DNA of 30,027 bases from Gammaproteobacteria bacterium. Its GTDB lineage: Bacteria > Pseudomonadota > Gammaproteobacteria > UBA7966. A program made the position numbers and the translations under genes. Positions 8,019 through 15,634 of this stretch are shown here, in pieces. Where the stretch lies: positions 1 to 30,027 of the forward strand of contig DNIF01000167.1 in the NCBI GenBank assembly GCA_003485715.1, given 5' to 3'. How positions within the stretch are numbered: position 1 is the first letter of the stretch; every line of letters begins with the position of its first letter. The notes under the pieces are model-generated. The model saw only the letters and a list, made by a program, of their open reading frames with translations. It was not told the DNA's origin and made no database searches.

Positions 8019-9733
8019 GCGGGAGCGGCCAGGTTGCGCAACAGCCTCAGGCGTGACGGATCCTGACGAGGGCCGCTTTGTGGGCCGGTCTGGGGAAGCA
8101 GGTGCCCATCTCGCAATTCGTAGTGCTGCTGACAGATGCGCTGCAAGGACGGACGGTGGGAGATGACGATGAGCGTGTGCCTGCGGGAGAGTGCCACCAA
8201 CAAATCGCGCAGTCGTCGGTCGTTGTCGTCATCGAGTCCGGTGTTGGCATCATCGAACAGGACGATGGAGGGCGTGCCGATAAGTGCACGTACGGTGACT
8301 AGCCGTTGGGCAAATCCCTGAGCCATGGAGTGCGCGACGTCGCCGTTTATCGTGGTGTCAAGGCCAGATGGAAGGCTACGCAGCGTGGCATCGAGCCCGA
8401 GCTCGCTGCACAGACGCATGGCATCGTCCAATGCGTTGCCACTGCGTCCCAGGGTCATGTTCTCGAGCATGTCGCCGGTGAACAGCACCCCCTCCTGCGG
8501 GATGAGCGCGATCTGCGGGCGCACACGGGCGCGATCGAGCTGCGCGATGTCCGCGCCATCCAGCAGGATTCGGCCCTCGTCCGGCACAACGAAGCCCATG
8601 ATGAGATTGAGCAGCGTGCTCTTTCCAGCCCCGTTCGGCCCCGAGATCGAGACCGAACTGCCCGCCTCCACCGTGAGATCAATACCGCTCAGCAGAGGCG
8701 TGGCTGCACCCGGGTAGCGAAAGCTTACGCCCTCCAGGTCAATGCGACCCTGTAAACGACCCGGGTCATGCCTTCCATCTGCTGCCTCAGGTGGCAGGTT
8801 CAACAGCTCGCGCAGCTTCTGCTCACGATCCGCCATTCCCTCACGCTGGGTCCAGAAGGCAAGCGCCCTGAGCGCCGGTTGCAGGACCCGCCCGGCCAGC
8901 ATCGTGCCTGCGGCCAAAGCGCCGATGGTCAGGCTTCCTTCGATCACGTTCAGGCTGCCAATGGCGACGAAGGCCACCATGACCGCCTGGGAAAATGTAG
9001 TTGCGAGGCCCTGGATGAGCGCATTCACCCAGACGAATTCATGCACCGCGACGGCAGAGCTTCGCTGCAGACGCTCGTAGCGTCTTTGCATCTGTGCCTC
9101 GAGCGCCAATGCCTTCACGGTGTGGATGCCACGCAGGCATTCGATGATGAAGTTCAGACGCCGCTCGTGGTGGTCCGCTTTGGTGCCGATGGCACGTCGC
9201 AAGGCCCGGCCGGCGATATACGAGAACAACAGGAAGACGGCGATCATCACCAGGGGCACGAGCACCAGCGTGCCCGCAAACTGCCAGATGAGCGCCAGGA
9301 ACAGGAAGACAAAGGGCAATTCGACCACGAGCAGGGCTGATCCACCGTGGTGGAAATCGCGCAGGCCCTCGATCGCCTGGAAGCGCTCGAGCCAGGCCCC
9401 GCGCGCGTCGCTGTCGAAGGCGGCGAGGTCCGCGTGCAGCACGGCGTCCATGGCCTGCATGCCGCTGTGGTATTCGTAGTGGGCACCACGATGTGCAAGG
9501 ATCGCCGCGCGGGCATGACTGAGCAGCGCATCGCCGAGCGCCACCACCACTAGCGCCGAGACCAGTACCGCGAGCGTCGGAAATGACGCATTCGGAATGA
9601 TGCGGTCGTAGACCTGCAGTGTGACCAGCGGCAATGCGAGTGCCAGCAGATTGCTGGCGAGCGATGCGGTCAGTACATCGCTGCGTCGCCATGCAGCAGG
9701 CGTACGCGCGTGAGGTCTTCCTTGACGTGGCAT
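8015..9733 (-). CDS. Second type I secretion ABC transporter, degenerate signature and Walker B
   Basis: This 572-residue half-transporter has no N-terminal peptidase-like domain. It starts directly with the membrane domain (about 15-300), which opens SNLLALALPLVTLQVYDRII, the classic RTX-exporter first helix. The ATPase domain has Walker A GPNGAGKST (365-373), Q-loop IPQEGVLF and H-loop SHRPSLQ. Two features are abnormal. The signature is MAQGF (470-474) where LSGGQ is expected, although a downstream QR is kept. Walker B reads VLFDDANTGLD, so the catalytic Glu is Asp495. The frame is open to 9868, but I choose the ATG at 9731-9733 because it has an AGGAAAGG site and the upstream part looks non-coding. 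Its stop overlaps the next ABC start by ATGA. Likely forms the heterodimer's less active half (inference). Confidence 0.92.
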   Translation of the reverse strand: MPRQGRPHARTPAAWRRSDVLTASLASNLLALALPLVTLQVYDRIIPNASFPTLAVLVSALVVVALGDALLSHARAAILAHRGAHYEYHSGMQAMDAVLHADLAAFDSDARGAWLERFQAIEGLRDFHHGGSALLVVELPFVFLFLALIWQFAGTLVLVPLVMIAVFLLFSYIAGRALRRAIGTKADHHERRLNFIIECLRGIHTVKALALEAQMQRRYERLQRSSAVAVHEFVWVNALIQGLATTFSQAVMVAFVAIGSLNVIEGSLTIGALAAGTMLAGRVLQPALRALAFWTQREGMADREQKLRELLNLPPEAADGRHDPGRLQGRIDLEGVSFRYPGAATPLLSGIDLTVEAGSSVSISGPNGAGKSTLLNLIMGFVVPDEGRILLDGADIAQLDRARVRPQIALIPQEGVLFTGDMLENMTLGRSGNALDDAMRLCSELGLDATLRSLPSGLDTTINGDVAHSMAQGFAQRLVTVRALIGTPSIVLFDDANTGLDDDNDRRLRDLLVALSRRHTLIVISHRPSLQRICQQHYELRDGHLLPQTGPQSGPRQDPSRLRLLRNLAAPA

Positions 9734-10050
9734 CCGACCTTTCCTGCCTCGGGCGGTTGTTCCATCGGCCAGGCCGCAACCCTCTCGTGGCTGCTCCCTG
9801 TCATCCCTCCTGCTTAGCGGCCGGAATGACAGGTGACTTGATGCACGGGCCGGATGTGCAATACGCACCCAGCTACTTCGACGACGCTGGATTCCAGCCT
9901 GCGCGGGAGTGACGATGAGGCGTCATCCCCCGCGCGCACCCCGTCATCCCCGCGCATCCCGTCATCCCCGCGCAGGCGGGGATCCAGTTGATCCGCCAGC
10001 AGCCGGGTTCCATTGCCACCAGGCGTGAAGGTCACCGTGTGGAGGCCTCA
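9734..10050. repeat. Intergenic region with clustered palindromic repeats
   Basis: No gene seen. CTGTCAT (9799-9805) and ATGACAG (9827-9833) form an inverted pair. At 9891-9914 there is an arm beginning GGATTCCAGCCTGCGCGGGA. GTCATCCCC then starts three times, at 9922, 9943 and 9961. The last copy is complete, with a perfect CCCCGC-GCAG-GCGGGG hairpin. The first two copies are truncated, like slippage products. The cluster sits between the adhesin gene and the ABC genes and could reduce read-through into the exporter genes or protect the upstream message. Confidence 0.7.
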
Positions 10051-13000
10051 TCACCACGCAATGCGCTCGATCTGCTGGAAATCGAGCGAGGAGCCGTCGG
10101 CAAGGGTCAGCGTCCCCTGCGCGTCCGCACTCAGTTCGAGGAAGTTTTCGCCCGAGGCGCTGACGCTGCCGCTGGTTAGGGAGAAGGTCCAGCCGGCACC
10201 CACAGCCCCGCCGTCTGCACCCTCCAGGCGCAAAACGTCCCGGCCATCGCCACCAAAGGCCGAATCACCGCGACCATCGCCGTGGCGGAACAGGAAGAGA
10301 TCGTCTCCGGTGCCGCCATTGGCGATGTCGCCATCCCCGGCCCCACCCCACAGCGTGTCATTGCCATCACCGCCTGTGAGGGAGTCCCTGCCGGTGCCAC
10401 CATGGATAACATCATCCCCACGCATTCCCGAGAGGAAATCATCACCCGCACCACCGTCGAGGTGGTCGTTGCCGTCGCCGCCAAACAGTCGGTCAGTGCC
10501 TGCCCCGCCGAATAGACGATCGTCGCCTGCCTCTCCACTCAGCAGATCGTTCCCAGCATCGCCATGTAAGGCGTCGTTCCCCAAGCCACCGTGAAGCCGG
10601 TCATCCCCTGATCCACCATGCAGGACGTCATTGCCGTTTTCGCCTGAGAGGCTGTCATTTCCTGACCCGCCGGAGAGGAAGTCGTCGCCATCCCATCCAC
10701 TAAGCGAATCGTTGCCGGAGCCACCGAGCAGGCGATCGTTGCCCTCGCCTCCAAGCAGACTATCGTCGTGATTCCCGCCATGCAGGAGGTCATCACCCGC
10801 CCCGCCTACGAGGAGGTCATTGTGATTTCCACCGAAGAGCTGGTCGTTGCCCTCGCCGCCGTGTAGTTGGTCATTCTGGTTACCACCATTGATGACGTCG
10901 TTGCCATCATGCCCGAAGAGGCGATCATCGCCGTTGCCACCCATGATCCGATCGCTTCCCGCACCACCTTCGATGTGGTCAGACCGAGACGTCCCCCTCA
11001 GAGTCTGACCGGCAGTGGTGGGTGCGGGATCTTGATTCGGCGAATCCGGCCCCGGAGCGGGTGTTGTTCCCGGATTCGGCTCCTCCATGGCCGATTCATC
11101 CGCCACATTTATGCCAAACTGATTCGAGGAACTGGAGCCATCGGCTGAGGTGGCCATCACCGTCAGATTGATGTTGGACTCAGATGCAGCATCGAAGACG
11201 GCCCCCGCAGCAACCCGTACCGTGCCATCCGCATCCACACTGAAGCGTGCATCGCTGACAGTGAAGCTCACGGCACTTTGCGTAGCATCCGCATCTACCG
11301 CTTGAACTCTGAGGCCGGTGGCACTTCCCGGGGCAGCCCACTCGGAGATTCCGTTTGCGTCCGTGCCAATATCCACCGGCGCGGTCACCCGATGCTCATT
11401 CTCATCCGCAACATTGAGCACGAAGGCATTGCTCGCCGTCGAGCCATCAGCCGAGGTGGCCGTTACCGTCAAGTTGATACTGGACTCTGTCTCGGCATCG
11501 AAGGCCGCACCCTGAGCTACCCTCACCGTGCCGTCACGATCGACACTGAAGCGCGCGTCGCTGACCGTGAAGGTCACGCTGCTCTGCGTGGCATCGGCGT
11601 CCGAAGCCTGCACCCGCAAGCCCGTCGCCGCCCCGGCTCGCGCATGCTCACTCAGGGTGTTGGCACCACGATCGACATCCACCGGCGCGGTCACCCGATG
11701 CTCATTCACATCTGCGACGTTGAGCACGAAGGCATTGCTCGCCGTCGAGCCATCAGCCGAGGTGGCCGTTACCGTCAAGTTGATACTGGACTCTGTCTCG
11801 GCATCAAAGACCGCACCCTGAGCCACTCTTACCGTACCGTCACGATCGACACTGAAGCGCGCATCACTCACCGTGAAGGTAACAGAGCTCTGCGTGGCAT
11901 CCCCGTCCACCGCCTGCACCCGCAGGCCCGTCGCCGTCCCAGCTCGCGCATGCTCACTCAGGGTGTTGGCACCAGGATCGACATCCACCGGCGCGGTAAC
12001 GCGATGTTCATTCACGTCACTGACATTGAGCGTGAAGGCCTGGCTGGCACTGGAGCCATCGGCTGAAGTCGCCGTGACGTTGAGACTGATACTGGACTCG
12101 GTCTCGGCATCAAAGGCCGCACCCTGAGCCACCCTCACCGTGCCGTCACGATCGACACTGAAGCGCGCATCACTCACCGTGAAGGCCACGCTGCTCTGCG
12201 TGGCATCGGCGTCCGAAGCCTGCACCCGCAAGCCCGTGGCCGCCCCGGCACGCGCATGCTCACTCAGGGTGTTGGCACCACGATCGACATCCACCGGCGC
12301 GGTCACGCGATGTTCATTCACGTCACTGACATTGAGCGTGAAGGCCTGGCTGGCACTGGAGCCATCCGCTGAAGTCGCCGTAACGTTGAGACTGATACTT
12401 GACTCGGTCTCGGCATCGAAGGCCGCACCCTGTGCTACCCGTACCGTGCCGTCACGATCGACACTGAAGCGCGTATCACTCACCGTGAAGGTCACGCTGC
12501 TCTGCGTGGCATCGGCGTCCGAAGCCTGCACCCGCAAGCCCGTGGCCGCCCCGGCGCGCGCATGCTCACTCAGGGTGTTGGCACCACGATCGACATCCAC
12601 CGGCGCGGTCACCCGATGTTCATTGACATCTGCGACGTTGAGCACGAAGGCATTGCTCGCCGTCGAGCCATCGGCTGAGGTGGCCGTTACCGTCAAGTTG
12701 ATACTGGACTCCGTCTCGGCATCAAAGACCGCACCCTGAGCCACTCTTACCGTACCGTCAGGATCGACACTGAAGCGCGCATCACTCACCGTGAAGGTGG
12801 TTCCATCGTCGTCGACTTCCCAGCGATCAGCGCGCACCGAATAACTTACCGTGTTCTGCGTTGCGTCAGCATCCGAAGCATGCACCCTGAGACCGGTAGC
12901 AGCGCCAGCTAGCGCATGCTCGCTCAGAGTATTTCCCGCGGCATCCACATCCACCGGGGCGCTCACGGCATGCTCATTGACGTCACTGACATTGAGCGAG

Positions 13001-14679
13001 AAGGCCTGGCTCGCCGTCGAGCCATCGACCGAGGTCGCGGTCACCGTCAGACCGATACTGGACTCCGTCTCGGCATCGAAGCTGGCACCTTGCGCTACCC
13101 GCACCGTGCCGTCAGGGTCCACACTGAAGCGCGCGTCGCTCACCGTGAAGGTCACGCTGCTCTGCGTGGCATCGGCGTCCGACGCCTGCACCCGCAGGCC
13201 CGTGACAGCCCCGGCACGCGCATGCTCACTCAGGGTGTTGGCACCATGATCGACATCCACCGGTGCCGTCACCCGATGCTCATTCACGTCACTGACATTG
13301 AGCGTGAAGGCTTGGCTCGCCGTCGAGCCATCGACCGAGGTCGCGGTCACCGTCAGACCGATACTGGACTCCGTCTCGGCATCAAAGACCGCACCCTGCG
13401 CCACCCGCACCGTGCCATCCGCATCCACACTGAAGCGTGCGTCACTCACCGTGTAGGTCACGGTGTTGCGTGCCAGATCGGCATCGACCGCGAACACGCG
13501 GATCCCCGTCGAGGCCCCGGCCTCGGCGGTCTCGGTGATCCGATCTGGGGTGGCATCAACGTCAGAAGGCGCACTGACATCGAAGGCGTCGATCGCCTCC
13601 ACCTTGGCACCTTCGGCAGAACCCCAGTCACCGAGTGGCGGTTGGGCTTCTGCTCCCGCACCAGGCGTCGCCTGGATGGGGCCCGAATCCGAACCCTGCC
13701 CGTTGCCCCCGGACGCTCCGCTGTCGTTACCCGCTCCACCGGTTGGTGGTGCTGCTCCGATGCTCCCGGTGCCTGCACCAGTATCGTTGTCTGGTGGTAT
13801 CCGGGTTCCGCCGCCTGGCGCACCGGGTGCCGAAGAATGGTTCTCAGCCGGGCCCGCACCACCGGCACCTGCACCGCCGCCGCCCTCGGCCTCCTGCCCG
13901 GCCAGGCGACGCCCACGACCGCCACCGCTCTGCGGGCCGGAGGATGCAACACCATCGGTCGATGGAGCCGGCGCTACCGGCACCGCATGCTGTGGGCCCT
14001 GGGAATCGCCGTGTGCTGGTGCAGTCGCGCCCCCTCCAGCGGTCACACCCCCCGCTGCCTGCTCCTTGGAAAGCAGATCGGCAGCGACCACGCCGAGAAA
14101 GCCTTGCTCCGCCAGGATCACGCCGGGCCGCGGAGACGCACCCTCGCGGACACCACCCGCCACGGGGAGATCGGTAGTCGGCGTCTCCGCCGGCAGTGGC
14201 ACGGCGGGCAGATCAGCAGTCTGTCCGGGCATGCCAAAGGACTCCGCGTCGGTCCAGCCACCCCCGTTTTCCGCACCCGAGGAAGCTACGCCGACAGATG
14301 GCGTCGAGAGTACCGATGGCGCTTCGCCAAACGCCAAGCCGGGCGTGCGCTCGTGATCGGGTCCCTCCCCGGCTGCCAACCCATCCCAGCCGGCGCCCCA
14401 GGCAGACCCAGGATCGAACGTCGCCTCGATCCCGGCCGCGGCAGGCGTCAGCAGCGCCCCAGGCATCTCCGGCGCGGCAGCGGACGCGTTCGGGTGCTGG
14501 CCCGCGCCCCGCCCACCGCCCACCGCCGTCTCGCGCAGGTCGGCGTCTGGATCGAGCGTGAACGCTGCGTAGTCCTCTTCTTCCCGCAGCGCGGGGACAG
14601 GGGCGGCACGATCCAGTGCCTCATCGATGCGTCCTGCATGGCCACCCGTTCCGCCAAGGGTCTGGGTCGTGTCGGTCAT
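10051..14679 (-). CDS. Large RTX adhesin-like protein with cadherin-like repeats, type I secretion substrate
   Basis: This 1542-residue protein is predicted to be exported by the ABC/HlyD system encoded downstream. Residues 1-367 are low-complexity and rich in Gly, Ala and Pro. Residues 368-1196 are eight tandem cadherin-like domains of 102 residues (the third has 118), with the motifs NTLSEHARAG, TGLRVQASDADATQ, VSDARFSVDRDGTVRVAQGA and LNVSDVNEH. A Pro-rich linker (1198-1225) follows, then about 24 uninterrupted RTX nonapeptides of the GGxGxDxLx type (1238-1453), which bind calcium outside the cell. The C-terminus (1454-1542) ends DFQQIERIAW, as type I secretion signals of RTX proteins often do. 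There is no Sec signal peptide. The ATG has a CAGGAT site. Function as a surface adhesin or matrix protein is inferred; I see no enzyme domain. Confidence 0.93.
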   Translation of the reverse strand: MTDTTQTLGGTGGHAGRIDEALDRAAPVPALREEEDYAAFTLDPDADLRETAVGGGRGAGQHPNASAAAPEMPGALLTPAAAGIEATFDPGSAWGAGWDGLAAGEGPDHERTPGLAFGEAPSVLSTPSVGVASSGAENGGGWTDAESFGMPGQTADLPAVPLPAETPTTDLPVAGGVREGASPRPGVILAEQGFLGVVAADLLSKEQAAGGVTAGGGATAPAHGDSQGPQHAVPVAPAPSTDGVASSGPQSGGGRGRRLAGQEAEGGGGAGAGGAGPAENHSSAPGAPGGGTRIPPDNDTGAGTGSIGAAPPTGGAGNDSGASGGNGQGSDSGPIQATPGAGAEAQPPLGDWGSAEGAKVEAIDAFDVSAPSDVDATPDRITETAEAGASTGIRVFAVDADLARNTVTYTVSDARFSVDADGTVRVAQGAVFDAETESSIGLTVTATSVDGSTASQAFTLNVSDVNEHRVTAPVDVDHGANTLSEHARAGAVTGLRVQASDADATQSSVTFTVSDARFSVDPDGTVRVAQGASFDAETESSIGLTVTATSVDGSTASQAFSLNVSDVNEHAVSAPVDVDAAGNTLSEHALAGAATGLRVHASDADATQNTVSYSVRADRWEVDDDGTTFTVSDARFSVDPDGTVRVAQGAVFDAETESSINLTVTATSADGSTASNAFVLNVADVNEHRVTAPVDVDRGANTLSEHARAGAATGLRVQASDADATQSSVTFTVSDTRFSVDRDGTVRVAQGAAFDAETESSISLNVTATSADGSSASQAFTLNVSDVNEHRVTAPVDVDRGANTLSEHARAGAATGLRVQASDADATQSSVAFTVSDARFSVDRDGTVRVAQGAAFDAETESSISLNVTATSADGSSASQAFTLNVSDVNEHRVTAPVDVDPGANTLSEHARAGTATGLRVQAVDGDATQSSVTFTVSDARFSVDRDGTVRVAQGAVFDAETESSINLTVTATSADGSTASNAFVLNVADVNEHRVTAPVDVDRGANTLSEHARAGAATGLRVQASDADATQSSVTFTVSDARFSVDRDGTVRVAQGAAFDAETESSINLTVTATSADGSTASNAFVLNVADENEHRVTAPVDIGTDANGISEWAAPGSATGLRVQAVDADATQSAVSFTVSDARFSVDADGTVRVAAGAVFDAASESNINLTVMATSADGSSSSNQFGINVADESAMEEPNPGTTPAPGPDSPNQDPAPTTAGQTLRGTSRSDHIEGGAGSDRIMGGNGDDRLFGHDGNDVINGGNQNDQLHGGEGNDQLFGGNHNDLLVGGAGDDLLHGGNHDDSLLGGEGNDRLLGGSGNDSLSGWDGDDFLSGGSGNDSLSGENGNDVLHGGSGDDRLHGGLGNDALHGDAGNDLLSGEAGDDRLFGGAGTDRLFGGDGNDHLDGGAGDDFLSGMRGDDVIHGGTGRDSLTGGDGNDTLWGGAGDGDIANGGTGDDLFLFRHGDGRGDSAFGGDGRDVLRLEGADGGAVGAGWTFSLTSGSVSASGENFLELSADAQGTLTLADGSSLDFQQIERIAW
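10321..10968 (-). repeat. RTX nonapeptide array
   Basis: About 24 consecutive 27-base units encode GGxGxDxLx (residues 1238-1453 of the adhesin). Several units have GGNHNDxL or GGNQNDxL, with His or Gln in place of the fourth Gly. Such arrays fold as a calcium-bound beta-roll after secretion. Confidence 0.9.
11092..13578 (-). repeat. Tandem 306-base repeats coding for cadherin-like domains
   Basis: Eight in-frame units: 13578-13273, 13272-12967, 12966-12613 (48 bases longer), 12612-12307, 12306-12001, 12000-11695, 11694-11389 and 11388-11092. Units 4 to 7 are nearly identical at DNA level. The first and last units are the most diverged. Confidence 0.92.
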
Positions 14680-14752
14680 GCTTGGTCATCCTGGGAGAGA
14701 GGCCCATCCCGATGAGGGGCCCTGAAACCGGCGGCTTTCCGCGGCACCGGGG

Positions 14753-14780
14753 CTATCGGACCCCGCTGCAAGAGGCTTTA
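14753..14780 (-). promoter_or_regulatory. Sigma-28 (FliA)-like promoter for the adhesin gene
   Basis: On the minus strand TAAAG (14780-14776) is followed, after 16 bases, by CCGATAG (14759-14753). The enterobacterial FliA consensus has TAAAG and CCGATAA separated by 15 bases, so the boxes fit well but the spacing is one longer. Initiation would fall about 65 bases before the adhesin ATG. If real, the adhesin would be expressed with late flagellar genes. Confidence 0.45.
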
Positions 14781-14951
14781 GGCAGACGAAGGGTCGCGAG
14801 CGGCGCGATCCGCGATGCACTTCACGCTTCCGGCAAAAAGTGTCCCGGCGCGACCGCGCGCACCCTGTGTGGGGCCATGGTCGGCAAACTAGAACTACCC
14901 CGGGAACCCGACTCACCCTGTCGCGGATCAGCCTCGTTTACCCCAGCGCCT

Positions 14952-15197
14952 GCTAGGGTCGTCAGTACGCTGCACGCTCAGGGCACAGCGTGGATCCTGC
15001 CAGCCATACCGGTCGCACCGGCGGATGCCCTGCCGCGGCTGCGGCTCGAGGCCACCGAGGTCGTCTGCCCCATGGCACCGTGGGATTTCGAAGGCCTGTC
15101 CGATTTCTACCTGGAGTTCCCCCAGCTCGAGGACGACGAAGTGATCCGCGCGCTCGCAGCCGCAGCCGCAGCCGTTCGGCCTGATGTGACGGGCTGA
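14952..15197 (+). pseudogene. C-terminal remnant of a phosphoribosyltransferase gene
   Basis: The frame ending at TGA 15195-15197 has strong coding-type base use (third positions almost all G or C). It reads VVSTLHAQGTAWILPAIPVAP, then ADALPRLRLEATEVVCPM, and ends DFYLEFPQLEDDEVIRAL. This follows the end of stand-alone bacterial phosphoribosyltransferases (AVPVAP, then EADEVVCL, then a Y-x-DFSQxxDEEV end). The N-terminal two-thirds, including the PRPP-binding loop, is not upstream in any frame that I can find. The frame stays open upstream, with an ATG at 14877, but that part does not look like the family. I call it a truncated gene left beside archease. A real 106-residue product from 14877 cannot be excluded. 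Confidence 0.55.
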
Positions 15198-15210
15198 CGG
15201 ACGCACTCGG

Positions 15211-15624
15211 ATGGCAGGCCACTACGACTACTTCGAGCACGGTGCCGACATCGGCGTCATCGGTCTGGGAGCGACGCTCGAACAGGCCTTCATCGCCGCT
15301 GCCTCCGCCACCTTCGCCATCATGGTCGACCCTGAGCGGGTGCGCCCGTGCGCAAGCCGCGAGATCGCCTTCGAGGAGGAGGATGTCGAGATCGCGCTGG
15401 TACGCTGGCTGAATGCGCTCCTCACCGAGGCCCGGCTCGGTGGCCTCGCGCTGAGCCACTTCGAACTGACCCACACCGGCTTGTGCTGGCAGGGAAGCGC
15501 CCATGGTGAACCCTGGCGGGAGGCACACGTGCGCGGCACCGAGGTCAAGGGTGCCACGCTCACGGAACTCGCCGTGACGAGGCAGGCGGGGCGCTGGCAG
15601 GCACGCTGCGTGGTGGACGTCTGA
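15211..15624 (+). CDS. Archease, RtcB activator
   Basis: This 137-residue cytoplasmic protein speeds guanylylation of the RtcB RNA ligase and allows multiple turnovers (family knowledge). It starts with HYDYFEHGADIGVIGLG, the archease opening in which the Asp binds metal (usual form YExxxHTADIG). It ends VKGATLTELAVTRQAGRWQARCVVDV, close to the family's VKAxTYHxLxV...VxxVxDV tail. The length is normal for the family. In place of Thr, Gly follows the His of the opening motif. The ATG at 15211 has only a weak ribosome site. Its stop overlaps the strong AGGAGGT site of rtcB, so the two are translationally linked. Confidence 0.93.
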   Translation: MAGHYDYFEHGADIGVIGLGATLEQAFIAAASATFAIMVDPERVRPCASREIAFEEEDVEIALVRWLNALLTEARLGGLALSHFELTHTGLCWQGSAHGEPWREAHVRGTEVKGATLTELAVTRQAGRWQARCVVDV

Positions 15625-15634
15625 GGAGGTCATC

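Noticed and set aside
11092..13578. CRISPR-like periodic repeats
   Set aside because: The period is 306 bases, in frame, and encodes cadherin-like domains. There are no short repeats with unique spacers.
10051..14679. LapA-type adhesin with LapG cleavage site
   Set aside because: PAAAG at 79-83 is suggestive, but there is no recognisable retention module around it and no LapG or true LapD in the window.
12916..14715. Plus-strand open frame of 599 codons opposite the adhesin
   Set aside because: Its repeated stretches mirror the cadherin repeats on the other strand. No independent motif, and the adhesin frame is strongly supported.
14680..14830. Cyclic-di-GMP (GEMM) riboswitch before the adhesin gene
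   Set aside because: GCGGGGTCCGATAG looked a little like the GEMM receptor end, but the other conserved parts are missing. A sigma-28-type promoter explains the same bases better.
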